DNA of 6,045 bases from Anaerolineales bacterium Chloro_02 (lineage in GTDB: Bacteria > Chloroflexota > Anaerolineae > Anaerolineales > Anaerolineaceae), in assembly GCA_001603765.1 (NCBI GenBank), contig LUZV01000025.1:1-6045 (forward strand), written 5' to 3'. The notes under the pieces are model-generated. The model was given only the letters and a program-made list of their open reading frames with translations. It was not told the DNA's origin and did not search any database. The position numbers and the translations under genes are program-made. This document shows, piece after piece, positions 1 through 5,828 of this stretch (position 1 is the stretch's first letter; each line of letters starts with the position of its first letter).

Positions 1-824
1 AAAACCGCAAACGATTCAGCTATATGTTCCACAACTGGGAAGACGCTCAGGCAGCCAGCAGGGAGGTGATGCAGGGCGAGTTTGGCTTCCCTTCGGTCTT
101 CCGCATCTCCGACCCCGAAGAGACCGACATCATGATGAAGCAGTATCACATTGAGGGCAGCATTGCCGACACGCTGCTGCAAAAACTCGGCTACAAACCC
201 ATGCAGAAATGCCTGATGTTGGGTTTCGCGGATGGTGAAAAAGCCTTCTGCCGAAATATAGACCGCAAAATGCGCCGAATATTCAGGAAGTATGGAGCAT
301 TTGAGCTCAGCTTCGCTGGCGTCACAAAAACCTGGGAAAAAGGACGCTTCACTGACCCCTATATCCGCGAGGATTTGCAGGATTACGGCGTGCTGATTGA
401 CACGCTGGAATGCGGCGTGACCTGGTCGCAGATGCCGCAGGTGCACAGAGACGTGAGAGCCTTTGTGAAGTCTCGCGAAAACACGATCTGCATGACGCAC
501 ATTTCCCATTCCTATCCGCAGGGAGCCAACCTCTACTTCATTTTCATTGCCAAAATCGGCACGATCCGTGAGTACCTCGACTTGCAGTACGGTATCCTTG
601 AAGCCATCGCAAAGTCTGGCGCGTCCATCAGCCATCATCACGGCGTTGGCAAGGCGACCGCGCCCTGGCTGATCGATCAGATTGGCGAGGAACAGATGGA
701 AGTGATCCGGCTGCTGAAAAAGCATTTCGACCCCAACAATATAATGAACCCGGGTGGTACACTTGGTTTAGACATGAACCTGGCGCAAAAAGAGAAACGC
801 TGGGGAAAAGACCTGGAGGCGTAA
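1..824 (+). CDS. FAD-binding oxidase, alkylglycerone-phosphate synthase-like (C-terminal part, 5' partial)
   Basis: This is the C-terminal part of an FAD-linked oxidase of the vanillyl-alcohol oxidase/AGPS superfamily. The frame is open to the left edge: seven codons (NRKRFSY, from base 3) precede the first ATG at 24, so that ATG is internal and the FAD-binding N-terminal domain lies outside the window. Counting from that Met, visible signatures are RFTDPYIREDL (108-118) followed by DTLE (126-129), SHSYPQGANLYF (161-172), the triple-histidine motif SHHHGVGK (203-210) and the terminal FDPNNIMNPG (235-244). The HHH motif followed by DPNNI resembles eukaryotic alkyldihydroxyacetonephosphate synthase, where the histidines line the active site. 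Related bacterial enzymes include glycolate and D-lactate oxidases, so an ether-lipid role is not proven. The stop codon abuts the kinase start, implying one operon. Family assignment is strong; substrate is unknown. Confidence 0.88.
   Translation, partial: NRKRFSYMFHNWEDAQAASREVMQGEFGFPSVFRISDPEETDIMMKQYHIEGSIADTLLQKLGYKPMQKCLMLGFADGEKAFCRNIDRKMRRIFRKYGAFELSFAGVTKTWEKGRFTDPYIREDLQDYGVLIDTLECGVTWSQMPQVHRDVRAFVKSRENTICMTHISHSYPQGANLYFIFIAKIGTIREYLDLQYGILEAIAKSGASISHHHGVGKATAPWLIDQIGEEQMEVIRLLKKHFDPNNIMNPGGTLGLDMNLAQKEKRWGKDLEA
815..819 (+). promoter_or_regulatory. Ribosome binding site for the FGGY kinase (supports TTG start)
   Basis: GGAGG lies inside the last codons of the oxidase gene, five bases before the TTG at 825. 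This strong Shine-Dalgarno match, the position directly after the TAA stop and the family-typical N-terminus (glycine-rich DVGTQSTR at residues 10-17) together fix the start at the unusual TTG codon. Confidence 0.8.
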
Positions 825-2387
825 TTGGTAAAAGAACTGCTGCTGGCTATTGATGTTGGAACACAATCAACCCGCGCGTTGATTTTCGACTTGCAGGGCA
901 ATTTGCTTTTCAAGGCTCAAATCCCCCTGCCCACCTACATCGCTGAAAAACCCGGCTGGGCAGAGCTTGATCCAAGGCTCTTTTGGGAAAGTTTGTGCCA
1001 GGCATGCCAGCGGCTTTGGGATACTCTGGGGGTGGATGTTAATCAAATTGCCGGCGTGGCGATCACCACACAGCGCAACGTTTTGATTAACCTTGACGAA
1101 CGCGGAGAGCCGCTTAGACCCGCGATCCATTGGTCCGACCAGAGGCGCACCTCGGGCTTGCCGGATGTGGGCGGGATCTGGGGAATGCTTTTTGCCGCCT
1201 CCGGCATGAACGGCACCATTCGTTATTTGCAGTCTGAAGCCAAAACGAATTGGATTCGGAAGTATCAACCGGAAGTATGGGATAAAACTGCCAAGGTCGT
1301 TTTGTTATCCGGATACCTGACCTATCGGATGACGGGCAAATTTGTGGACTCGGTTGCCTGCCAGGTGGCTCACCTGCCCTTTGATTATAAGAAACACGCC
1401 TGGGCAGGCAAGATGGATTGGAAGTGGCAGGCTGTGCCGATGGAGCCGGAAAAGCTCGTGGAACTTGTGCCGCCGGCAGGGCTGCTGGGCGAGATTACCA
1501 GCCAAGCCTCGGAAGAAACGGGCATACCCGCTGGTCTGCCGCTGATTTCAGCAGCCGCCGATAAAGCTTGTGAGGTTTTAGGCGCCGGAACGCTCGCCTC
1601 AAATATCTGCTGCCTTTCCTACGGATCGGCGGCAACCATCAACACCATTCACGAACGCTATATTGAAGTCATCCCGATGATTCCACCTTATCCGGCGGCG
1701 GTTCCGGGGTCATATTCTCTGGAAGTCCAGTTATTCCGGGGATATTGGATGGTTTCGTGGTTCTTAAAAGAATTTGGGCACAACGAAAAGCGCCTGGCTG
1801 AGGCGCGCGGCGTAATGCCCGAGGAATTATTTGACGATTTGGTTAATTCAGTTCCTGCCGGATCAATGGGGCTGACCTTGCAGCCGTACTGGGCGCCAGG
1901 GTTAAAAACCCCAGGACCAGAGGCAAAGGGGTCCATGATTGGGTTTGGCGGCGTGCATACCCGCGCCCATATCTACCGGGCTATCCTCGAAGGTCTGGCT
2001 TACGCGCTGCGCGAAGGCGCGGAGCGCACAACCAAACGCAGCCGCGTGCCGATTACGGAGGTGCGCGTGGCTGGAGGCGGGTCTCAGAGCAACGCTGCCG
2101 CCCAGCTGACCGCAGATATCTTTGGTATGCCTGTCAGCCGTCCACATGTTTATGAAGCCAGCGGCTTAGGCGCGGCGATCGACCTGGCGGTGGGGCTGAA
2201 ACTGAAGCCTTCATTTGAAAACGCGGTGGCTGAAATGACCCGGGTCAGAGATACTTTTGACCCCGACCCAGAGAATCATAAGCTTTATGACGAACTCTAC
2301 AACCGGGTCTACCTGAAGATGTATGACCGGCTGGCGCCGTTATATAAAGAGATACAAGAAATCACCGGATACCCTCCCATGGATTAA
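825..2387 (+). CDS. FGGY-family carbohydrate/polyol kinase
   Basis: This is a complete 520-residue ATP-dependent kinase of the FGGY family (glycerol, xylulose, ribulose and related kinases), cytoplasmic and of normal family length. The N-terminal FGGY domain opens with the phosphate-binding loop DVGTQSTR (10-17). TTQRN (81-85) and IHWSDQR (101-107) match the conserved substrate-side QR and W-x-D-x-R elements. The likely catalytic base is Asp246 in SAAADKACEVLGAG. The C-terminal domain carries the nucleotide-binding segment VAGGGSQSNAAAQ (415-427), then RPHVYEASGLGAAI (439-452). Translation starts at TTG with a good Shine-Dalgarno and no gap from the upstream oxidase, which suggests translational coupling and a shared pathway. 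The substrate could be glycerol, a ketopentose or another polyol; I cannot decide which, so no gene symbol is given. Confidence 0.93.
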   Translation: MVKELLLAIDVGTQSTRALIFDLQGNLLFKAQIPLPTYIAEKPGWAELDPRLFWESLCQACQRLWDTLGVDVNQIAGVAITTQRNVLINLDERGEPLRPAIHWSDQRRTSGLPDVGGIWGMLFAASGMNGTIRYLQSEAKTNWIRKYQPEVWDKTAKVVLLSGYLTYRMTGKFVDSVACQVAHLPFDYKKHAWAGKMDWKWQAVPMEPEKLVELVPPAGLLGEITSQASEETGIPAGLPLISAAADKACEVLGAGTLASNICCLSYGSAATINTIHERYIEVIPMIPPYPAAVPGSYSLEVQLFRGYWMVSWFLKEFGHNEKRLAEARGVMPEELFDDLVNSVPAGSMGLTLQPYWAPGLKTPGPEAKGSMIGFGGVHTRAHIYRAILEGLAYALREGAERTTKRSRVPITEVRVAGGGSQSNAAAQLTADIFGMPVSRPHVYEASGLGAAIDLAVGLKLKPSFENAVAEMTRVRDTFDPDPENHKLYDELYNRVYLKMYDRLAPLYKEIQEITGYPPMD

Positions 2388-2418
2388 TCTGTGGCAGGCG
2401 TTTCTCTTAATTATTCGC

Positions 2419-2428
2419 GCCAATTGGC
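2419..2428. repeat. 10-bp perfect palindrome upstream of the YitT-like gene
   Basis: GCCAATTGGC reads identically on both strands. With flanking CGC (2416-2418) and GCG (2431-2433) it could also form a short hairpin with a two-base bulge. It sits nine bases upstream of a TTGACA box in the non-coding gap after the kinase gene, a position that would suit an operator. No T-run follows, so it is not a terminator. The regulatory role is inference only. Confidence 0.4.
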
Positions 2429-2437
2429 TTGCGCGCA

Positions 2438-2466
2438 TTGACAGCGCCCTGTTGAAAGTGTGAATT
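2438..2466 (+). promoter_or_regulatory. Candidate sigma-70-type promoter for the YitT-like gene
   Basis: A perfect TTGACA -35 box (2438-2443) is followed after 17 bases by TGAATT (2461-2466), which matches only three of six positions of the TATAAT consensus. Transcription would begin near 2473, just upstream of the ATG at 2487. If the promoter is real it excludes the GTG at 2460 as the start codon. The weak -10 keeps confidence low. Confidence 0.35.
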
Positions 2467-2486
2467 CTCGAGTAAGATTGTGCAGT

Positions 2487-3515
2487 ATGAACCACTCCGC
2501 GCTGCTAAATGCTGACAATGGCAATTTTTCGGCTCCTCCTCTTTCTTTTCCGGAGGAGCTCAGATTTTCCGGCCGGAAAGCCGGCAGTAAAAAACATTCA
2601 TCAAACCGCCCAAAAACGACCAAGCAAGGATGGAACCAAATCCTGAAAGGATCTGATTTTTGGAGCGAGTTTTGGGATTACTGCCTGGTTTTTTTTGGCA
2701 GCGTGCTGTACGCCGGAACAGTCAACCTGCTGGTTATCCCCTCGGGGCTATATATCGGCAACCTGACCGGTATCGCGAAAATCATCCTGGAGCTGCTGCA
2801 GCGGGTAATCCCGGGGATTGGACCCTTAACCGGTATCATCTTGTTGGGGTTGAATCTGCCGCTTCTTTTGATATCTTACAAATCGGTCAACCGGAAATTT
2901 TTGTTGAAGACGATTTTTTCCATCGCGGTGTTAACAATCTCGATGTCGCTTATCCCTGTGCGGCAGTTGATCCCTGAGCTGAACGATTTGCTGACGGTCT
3001 GCCTGGTTGGGGGAGTGTTGGCGGGGTTTGGGGCAGGGTTGTGCCTTAGGGCTGGAGGGTCCTCGGGCGGCGCGGATATTCTGGGGGTCTATATCAGCCT
3101 GAAAAAGAACTCATTCAGCGTTGGTCGGGTCAGTTTGATTATCAGCTTGATCGTTTATGGTTATGCCTTGTTTATGAACCCGCCGCTGGTGATGGTTTAT
3201 TCAGTCATTTTTACCCTGATCTATTCCTTCATGGTAGACCGCACTCACCATCAGAACGTCAAGGTAAACATCATGATCATCACCCGCAACCGCGAGATTT
3301 TGCCGTTTATCACGCAGGAAATTAAGCGCGGAGCAACCTATTGGGACGGAAAAGGCGCTTATACTGACACCGATTTTGTTGTCATCAACACAGTGGTGTC
3401 GAAATACGAGCTCATCTATCTGCGCCGCGGTGTGTTAGATCTTGACCCAAAAGCTTTCTTTATAGAAAACAGCGAAGTCAACGTCACAGGTTATTTCCCT
3501 TCCCATTTCTTTTAG
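2487..3515 (+). CDS. YitT-family membrane protein with C-terminal DUF2179 domain
   Basis: This is an integral membrane protein of the YitT family, whose molecular function is not established. The call starts at ATG 2487 (342 residues); an upstream in-frame GTG at 2460 would give 351. Counting from that GTG, about six hydrophobic segments are visible, near 74-95, 120-140, 150-164, 177-198, 222-240 and 242-258. The family signature LRAGGSSGGADILG falls at 196-209. The C-terminal soluble DUF2179 domain (about 265-345) includes KRGATYWDGKGAYT (289-302), close to the usual G-V-T-x-x-x-G-x-G-x-Y pattern. Oddly, about 60 polar, basic residues precede the first membrane segment, where most relatives start within a few residues. 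No ATG, GTG or TTG occurs in frame between 2487 and the first membrane segment, so the extension is needed unless a frameshift or a CTG start is present. The Shine-Dalgarno is weak. Confidence 0.88.
   Translation: MNHSALLNADNGNFSAPPLSFPEELRFSGRKAGSKKHSSNRPKTTKQGWNQILKGSDFWSEFWDYCLVFFGSVLYAGTVNLLVIPSGLYIGNLTGIAKIILELLQRVIPGIGPLTGIILLGLNLPLLLISYKSVNRKFLLKTIFSIAVLTISMSLIPVRQLIPELNDLLTVCLVGGVLAGFGAGLCLRAGGSSGGADILGVYISLKKNSFSVGRVSLIISLIVYGYALFMNPPLVMVYSVIFTLIYSFMVDRTHHQNVKVNIMIITRNREILPFITQEIKRGATYWDGKGAYTDTDFVVINTVVSKYELIYLRRGVLDLDPKAFFIENSEVNVTGYFPSHFF
2532..2559 (+). repeat. Perfect 8-bp inverted repeat in the 5' coding region of the YitT-like gene
   Basis: GCTCCTCC (2532-2539) and GGAGGAGC (2552-2559) are exact reverse complements separated by 12 bases. 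In the mRNA they would form a GC-rich hairpin shortly after the start codon. The right arm contains a strong Shine-Dalgarno-like GGAGGAG, but no ATG, GTG or TTG in the reading frame lies at a suitable distance behind it. Confidence 0.5.
2566..2585 (+). repeat. Overlapping palindrome and short hairpin in the same 5' coding region
   Basis: Bases 2566-2579 (TTTCCGGCCGGAAA) form a perfect 14-bp palindrome. Its right half also pairs differently: GCCGG (2572-2576) and CCGGC (2581-2585) enclose AAAG, giving a five-pair tetraloop hairpin. The two pairings are mutually exclusive in RNA. No T-run follows, so this is not an intrinsic terminator. Confidence 0.4.
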
Positions 3516-3702
3516 CTTTTTTCACCTGCGAAAGATGGCGAGTGAACGCAGAAGGTCAGCGACAGTTCGTCAGTGATGCCCTTCTACTGAATAGTTCGAT
3601 TAATCAGTGCCGGGTTGGTTGACCTGCTGAGAATGGATTTTTGGAGTCTGAAAACACACCCCTATGTGACATCAGACGCCTTCTGGAAAAGAGGAATGGC
3701 TA
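3516..3702. other. Convergent intergenic region with two imperfect inverted repeats
   Basis: The 187 bases between the stop of the YitT-like gene and the stop of prmA hold no convincing gene. Two imperfect stem-loops are visible. One pairs AGAAGG (3550-3555) with CCTTCT (3580-3585) and has further short TCA/TGA and GAC/GTC pairs inside. The other pairs GTCTGA (3646-3651) with TCAGAC (3672-3677), and CACA (3655-3658) with TGTG (3665-3668) inside it. Neither is followed by a clear T-run on either strand. A six-T run at 3517-3522 follows the YitT-like stop but has no GC-rich stem before it. Transcription termination for both units is expected here but cannot be pinned to a site. Confidence 0.45.
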
Positions 3703-4638
3703 TTAAGCTGGCTTGTGCAGCACGAGAACGACCCAGTCTTCCTGGTAGAGCGTCTCGCGCAGGGTCATGCCAAGCTGGCGAGCCTGATCCGCCAGTGCCT
3801 GTGCCTGGTGTTCAAGGACCCCGCCCAAAAAGAGCAAGCCGGTTGGGCTTACCAGGTCAGTTAATCCCGTAGCGAGCATATTTGCCAAAATTGGTGAGAG
3901 GATGTTGGCGATGACGCGCGGCGCATGACGAGGTTCGTGCTTGCGATTGAGTACATCGGTATGCGTTCCGACTTCAAAGAAAATCTTCTCGCTGACGCCG
4001 TTCAGGGCGGCGTTGTTTATGGCTGAGGGGATTGCCTCGGGGTCATTATCCACGCCCAGGATCCATTTCGCGCCAAGTTTGGCGGCTTCAATCGCGAGAA
4101 TCCCGCTGCCTGTGCCGATGTCGATCACATCCATGTCCCTCACGCCATATTTTTCGAGCGCGAGCATGCAGAGCTGGGTTGAGGGGTGTGTGCCGGTGCC
4201 AAAAGCCATATCGGGTGAAATGATGATAGGAACACGGTTTTCTGCCAGCGCCGGGTCTACCCAGGCAGGCAGGACAATCAGGTTGCGGCCGATTTTGAGC
4301 GGTTTGTAGTTGGCTTTCCAGGCTTCCATCCAGTTTTGATCCTGGATAAGTTTGTATTCGATCGCGTTTAGCGGAGCAATCTGAGACATATGCCAGATTG
4401 CTTCTTCGAGCTGACGGCGAAGGTCTTCAGTCTGGTCGTCCTGCGGGAAGTAGGCAGTCACCTGCATATCGCCGGTAGGGATTTCTTCGTGACCTTCGGG
4501 GTCGAAGCGGGTGACGCTGTTGATCACAACCCCCTCTGGGGAATAACGTGAGAAAACCTCAGCCACGGCTTCGGCTAATTCTCCGGTGCAAATCATTGAG
4601 GCTTCGAGCCAGGCGTAAAGTTTATCCACTGAAGGCAT
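3703..4638 (-). CDS. prmA: Ribosomal protein L11 methyltransferase
   Basis: PrmA is a cytoplasmic enzyme that transfers methyl groups from S-adenosylmethionine to ribosomal protein L11. The 311-residue length is normal for the family. The N-terminal substrate-recognition domain (about 1-100) leads into NWMEAWKANYKPLKIG (102-117), typical of the family linker. DMAFGTGTHPST (143-154) is a PrmA hallmark. The Rossmann methyltransferase core has motif I VIDIGTGSGILAIEAA (171-186), the ribose-contacting acidic segment GVDNDPEAI (195-203), and ANILSPILANM (244-254), equivalent to the catalytic-loop N-I-L motif. The gene overlaps the end of dnaJ by 17 bases and closes with tandem stops (TAA TAG). An in-frame GTG at 4629 has a better-spaced Shine-Dalgarno than the ATG at 4638 and would make the protein three residues shorter. 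Position behind dnaJ matches many heat-shock operons. Confidence 0.95.
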   Translation of the reverse strand: MPSVDKLYAWLEASMICTGELAEAVAEVFSRYSPEGVVINSVTRFDPEGHEEIPTGDMQVTAYFPQDDQTEDLRRQLEEAIWHMSQIAPLNAIEYKLIQDQNWMEAWKANYKPLKIGRNLIVLPAWVDPALAENRVPIIISPDMAFGTGTHPSTQLCMLALEKYGVRDMDVIDIGTGSGILAIEAAKLGAKWILGVDNDPEAIPSAINNAALNGVSEKIFFEVGTHTDVLNRKHEPRHAPRVIANILSPILANMLATGLTDLVSPTGLLFLGGVLEHQAQALADQARQLGMTLRETLYQEDWVVLVLHKPA

Positions 4639-5758
4639 CCTTTATTTTCTCGAAGAAACTGCGTTCCTGGATTTTTATGTCCGTGCCCAAGGTTTTGCCG
4701 AGGGAATGCAGCAGCTCTTCCTGTTCTTCAGTCAGCGAAGTTGGGATTTGGACATTTACCGTCACCATCTGATTGCCGCGTTCGGTCCGATGAAGGATCG
4801 GAACGCCTTTATCTTTCAGGCGAAAGACGCGCCCTGGTTGAGTGCCGGGTGGAACGCGCAGTTTAACATCGCCATCAAGGGTTGGGACGGTGATTTCATC
4901 CCCGAGAGCTGCCTGAGCCATGTTGATGTCGAGATCGAGCAGAATGTCGTTGCCGCTTCGGCGGAAGTATTTATGCGGCGCGACTTCGATTTCGATGTAA
5001 AAATTACCATTGGGACCGCCATTGGCGCCAGGCTGACCTTCGCCGACCATGCGAACCTGGTTGCCGTTGTCAATGCCGGCGGGAATATTAACCTTTTTGC
5101 GGGTGGTTTTGCGTTCCAAACCGGTGCCGCGGCAAGTCGTGCAGGGTTTCTCAATCATTTCGCCGCGCCCGCCGCAGGTGGGGCAGGTTACTACCTGAAC
5201 CATTTGCCCGAGGAAGGTCTGCTGCACCTGGCGCATTTCTCCTGAGCCTTTACAGGTTTGGCAGGTGACTGGTTTGGAGCCGGGCTCGGCGCCCGTGCCG
5301 CTGCAAACAGAACATTTCTCATTGCGCGTTATTTCAATTTCTTTCTCAGCGCCAAAAACAGCTTCTTCGAAAGTGAGCTTCAGACGCGTACCAAGGTCCG
5401 CGCCGCGGCGAGGGGCATTACGGCTGCGGCGGGATGATCCACCAAAACCGCCCAATCCGCCCAAACCACCAAACCCAAACATTTCGAACAAATCGGAGAG
5501 ATCCATTGTGGAATAGTCGGGCATGCCGTTGGTGTTAACGCCCTGGAAGCCGTAGCGGTCATACGCCGCGCGTTTGTCTGGATCGCTGAGCACGCCGTAC
5601 GCCTCATTGATTTCCTTAAACTTCTCTTCTGCGTCGTGATCTTTGTTGACATCCGGGTGAAACTTGCGAGCCAGGTTGCGGAACGCGTTTTTGATATCGT
5701 CCGCGCTGGCAGAACGAGGGATGCCTAAAACTTCGTAATAATCTCTTTTTTCGGTCAT
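4622..5758 (-). CDS. dnaJ: Chaperone protein DnaJ (Hsp40, type I)
   Basis: DnaJ delivers unfolded clients to DnaK and stimulates its ATPase. This 378-residue protein has every part of a class I Hsp40 in order. The J domain (about 5-70) contains the HPD motif at 34-36, followed by KFKEINEAYGVLSD. A glycine/phenylalanine-rich linker occupies about 93-107. The zinc-binding region has four intact CxxCxGxG repeats starting at Cys149, Cys166, Cys192 and Cys206. The two C-terminal beta domains (about 215-345) include KVNIPAGIDNGNQ (222-234) and LRVPPGTQPG (300-309). The ATG at 5758 gives the standard MTEKRDYYEVLG beginning; its Shine-Dalgarno (AGAAG, three bases away) is weak. It follows dnaK by 70 bases and overlaps prmA. 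No essential residue is missing. It is probably co-transcribed with dnaK. Confidence 0.98.
   Translation of the reverse strand: MTEKRDYYEVLGIPRSASADDIKNAFRNLARKFHPDVNKDHDAEEKFKEINEAYGVLSDPDKRAAYDRYGFQGVNTNGMPDYSTMDLSDLFEMFGFGGLGGLGGFGGSSRRSRNAPRRGADLGTRLKLTFEEAVFGAEKEIEITRNEKCSVCSGTGAEPGSKPVTCQTCKGSGEMRQVQQTFLGQMVQVVTCPTCGGRGEMIEKPCTTCRGTGLERKTTRKKVNIPAGIDNGNQVRMVGEGQPGANGGPNGNFYIEIEVAPHKYFRRSGNDILLDLDINMAQAALGDEITVPTLDGDVKLRVPPGTQPGRVFRLKDKGVPILHRTERGNQMVTVNVQIPTSLTEEQEELLHSLGKTLGTDIKIQERSFFEKIKDAFSG
4638..4643 (-). promoter_or_regulatory. Shine-Dalgarno candidate that bears on the prmA start
   Basis: On the minus strand AAAGGA (4643 down to 4638) lies inside the last dnaJ codons. It touches the ATG at 4638-4636, too close to serve it, but stands eight bases before the GTG at 4629-4627. 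This favours the GTG as the true prmA start; the ATG remains possible. Confidence 0.5.
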
Positions 5759-5777
5759 GATCTTCTATTCAAATCAA

Positions 5778-5808
5778 ATTCCTGGCAAGCTCTTTGCTTG
5801 CCAGGAAT
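5778..5808 (-). terminator. Perfect 13-bp-stem hairpin between dnaK and dnaJ
   Basis: ATTCCTGGCAAGC (5778-5790) and GCTTGCCAGGAAT (5796-5808) are exact reverse complements around a five-base loop. In the dnaK-dnaJ transcript the stem is followed by a broken U-run (TTTGATTTG), so it resembles a leaky intrinsic terminator. It could instead be an RNA-processing or mRNA-stability element that sets the DnaK:DnaJ ratio. The stem is certain from the sequence; the role is inferred. It does not match the CIRCE heat-shock operator (TTAGCACTC-N9-GAGTGCTAA). Confidence 0.6.
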
Positions 5809-5828
5809 GTATTCTAAACTGTTTTTAA

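Noticed and set aside
677..913. Antisense open frame across the oxidase-kinase junction
   Set aside because: It lies opposite two well-supported genes, has Ser/Phe-rich composition without recognisable motifs, and has no supporting context.
867..1268. 133-codon antisense frame inside the kinase gene
   Set aside because: The sense frame encodes conserved FGGY motifs over the same bases; the antisense product has no recognisable domain.
2630..2656. Eight-codon minigene ATG...TGA in the YitT-like leader, with AAGG just before it
   Set aside because: Too short, overlaps the YitT reading frame, and the AAGG is too close to the ATG to be a good ribosome site.
2660..2977. 105-codon plus-strand frame inside the YitT-like gene
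   Set aside because: Out of frame with clear membrane segments and the family signature; a shadow frame.
3615..3872. 85-codon plus-strand frame running from the intergenic gap into prmA
   Set aside because: More than half lies antisense to conserved prmA sequence, the product is Arg/Pro/Gly-rich without motifs, and no Shine-Dalgarno precedes it.
3941..4309. 122-codon antisense frame inside prmA
   Set aside because: It mirrors the methyltransferase motifs on the other strand and has no family features of its own.
4706..5245. 179-codon antisense frame inside dnaJ
   Set aside because: Despite its length it is fully opposite the DnaJ zinc-finger and C-terminal domains, which are unmistakable.
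5436..5482. Short tandem-like repeats of ccgccc/ccaaa
   Set aside because: They encode the Gly/Phe-rich linker of DnaJ (GGLGGLGGFGG), so the repetition is explained by the protein.
5759..5828. CIRCE-type heat-shock operator in the dnaK-dnaJ spacer
   Set aside because: The inverted repeat there has a different sequence and spacing from TTAGCACTC-N9-GAGTGCTAA; any CIRCE would be expected upstream of the operon, outside the window.
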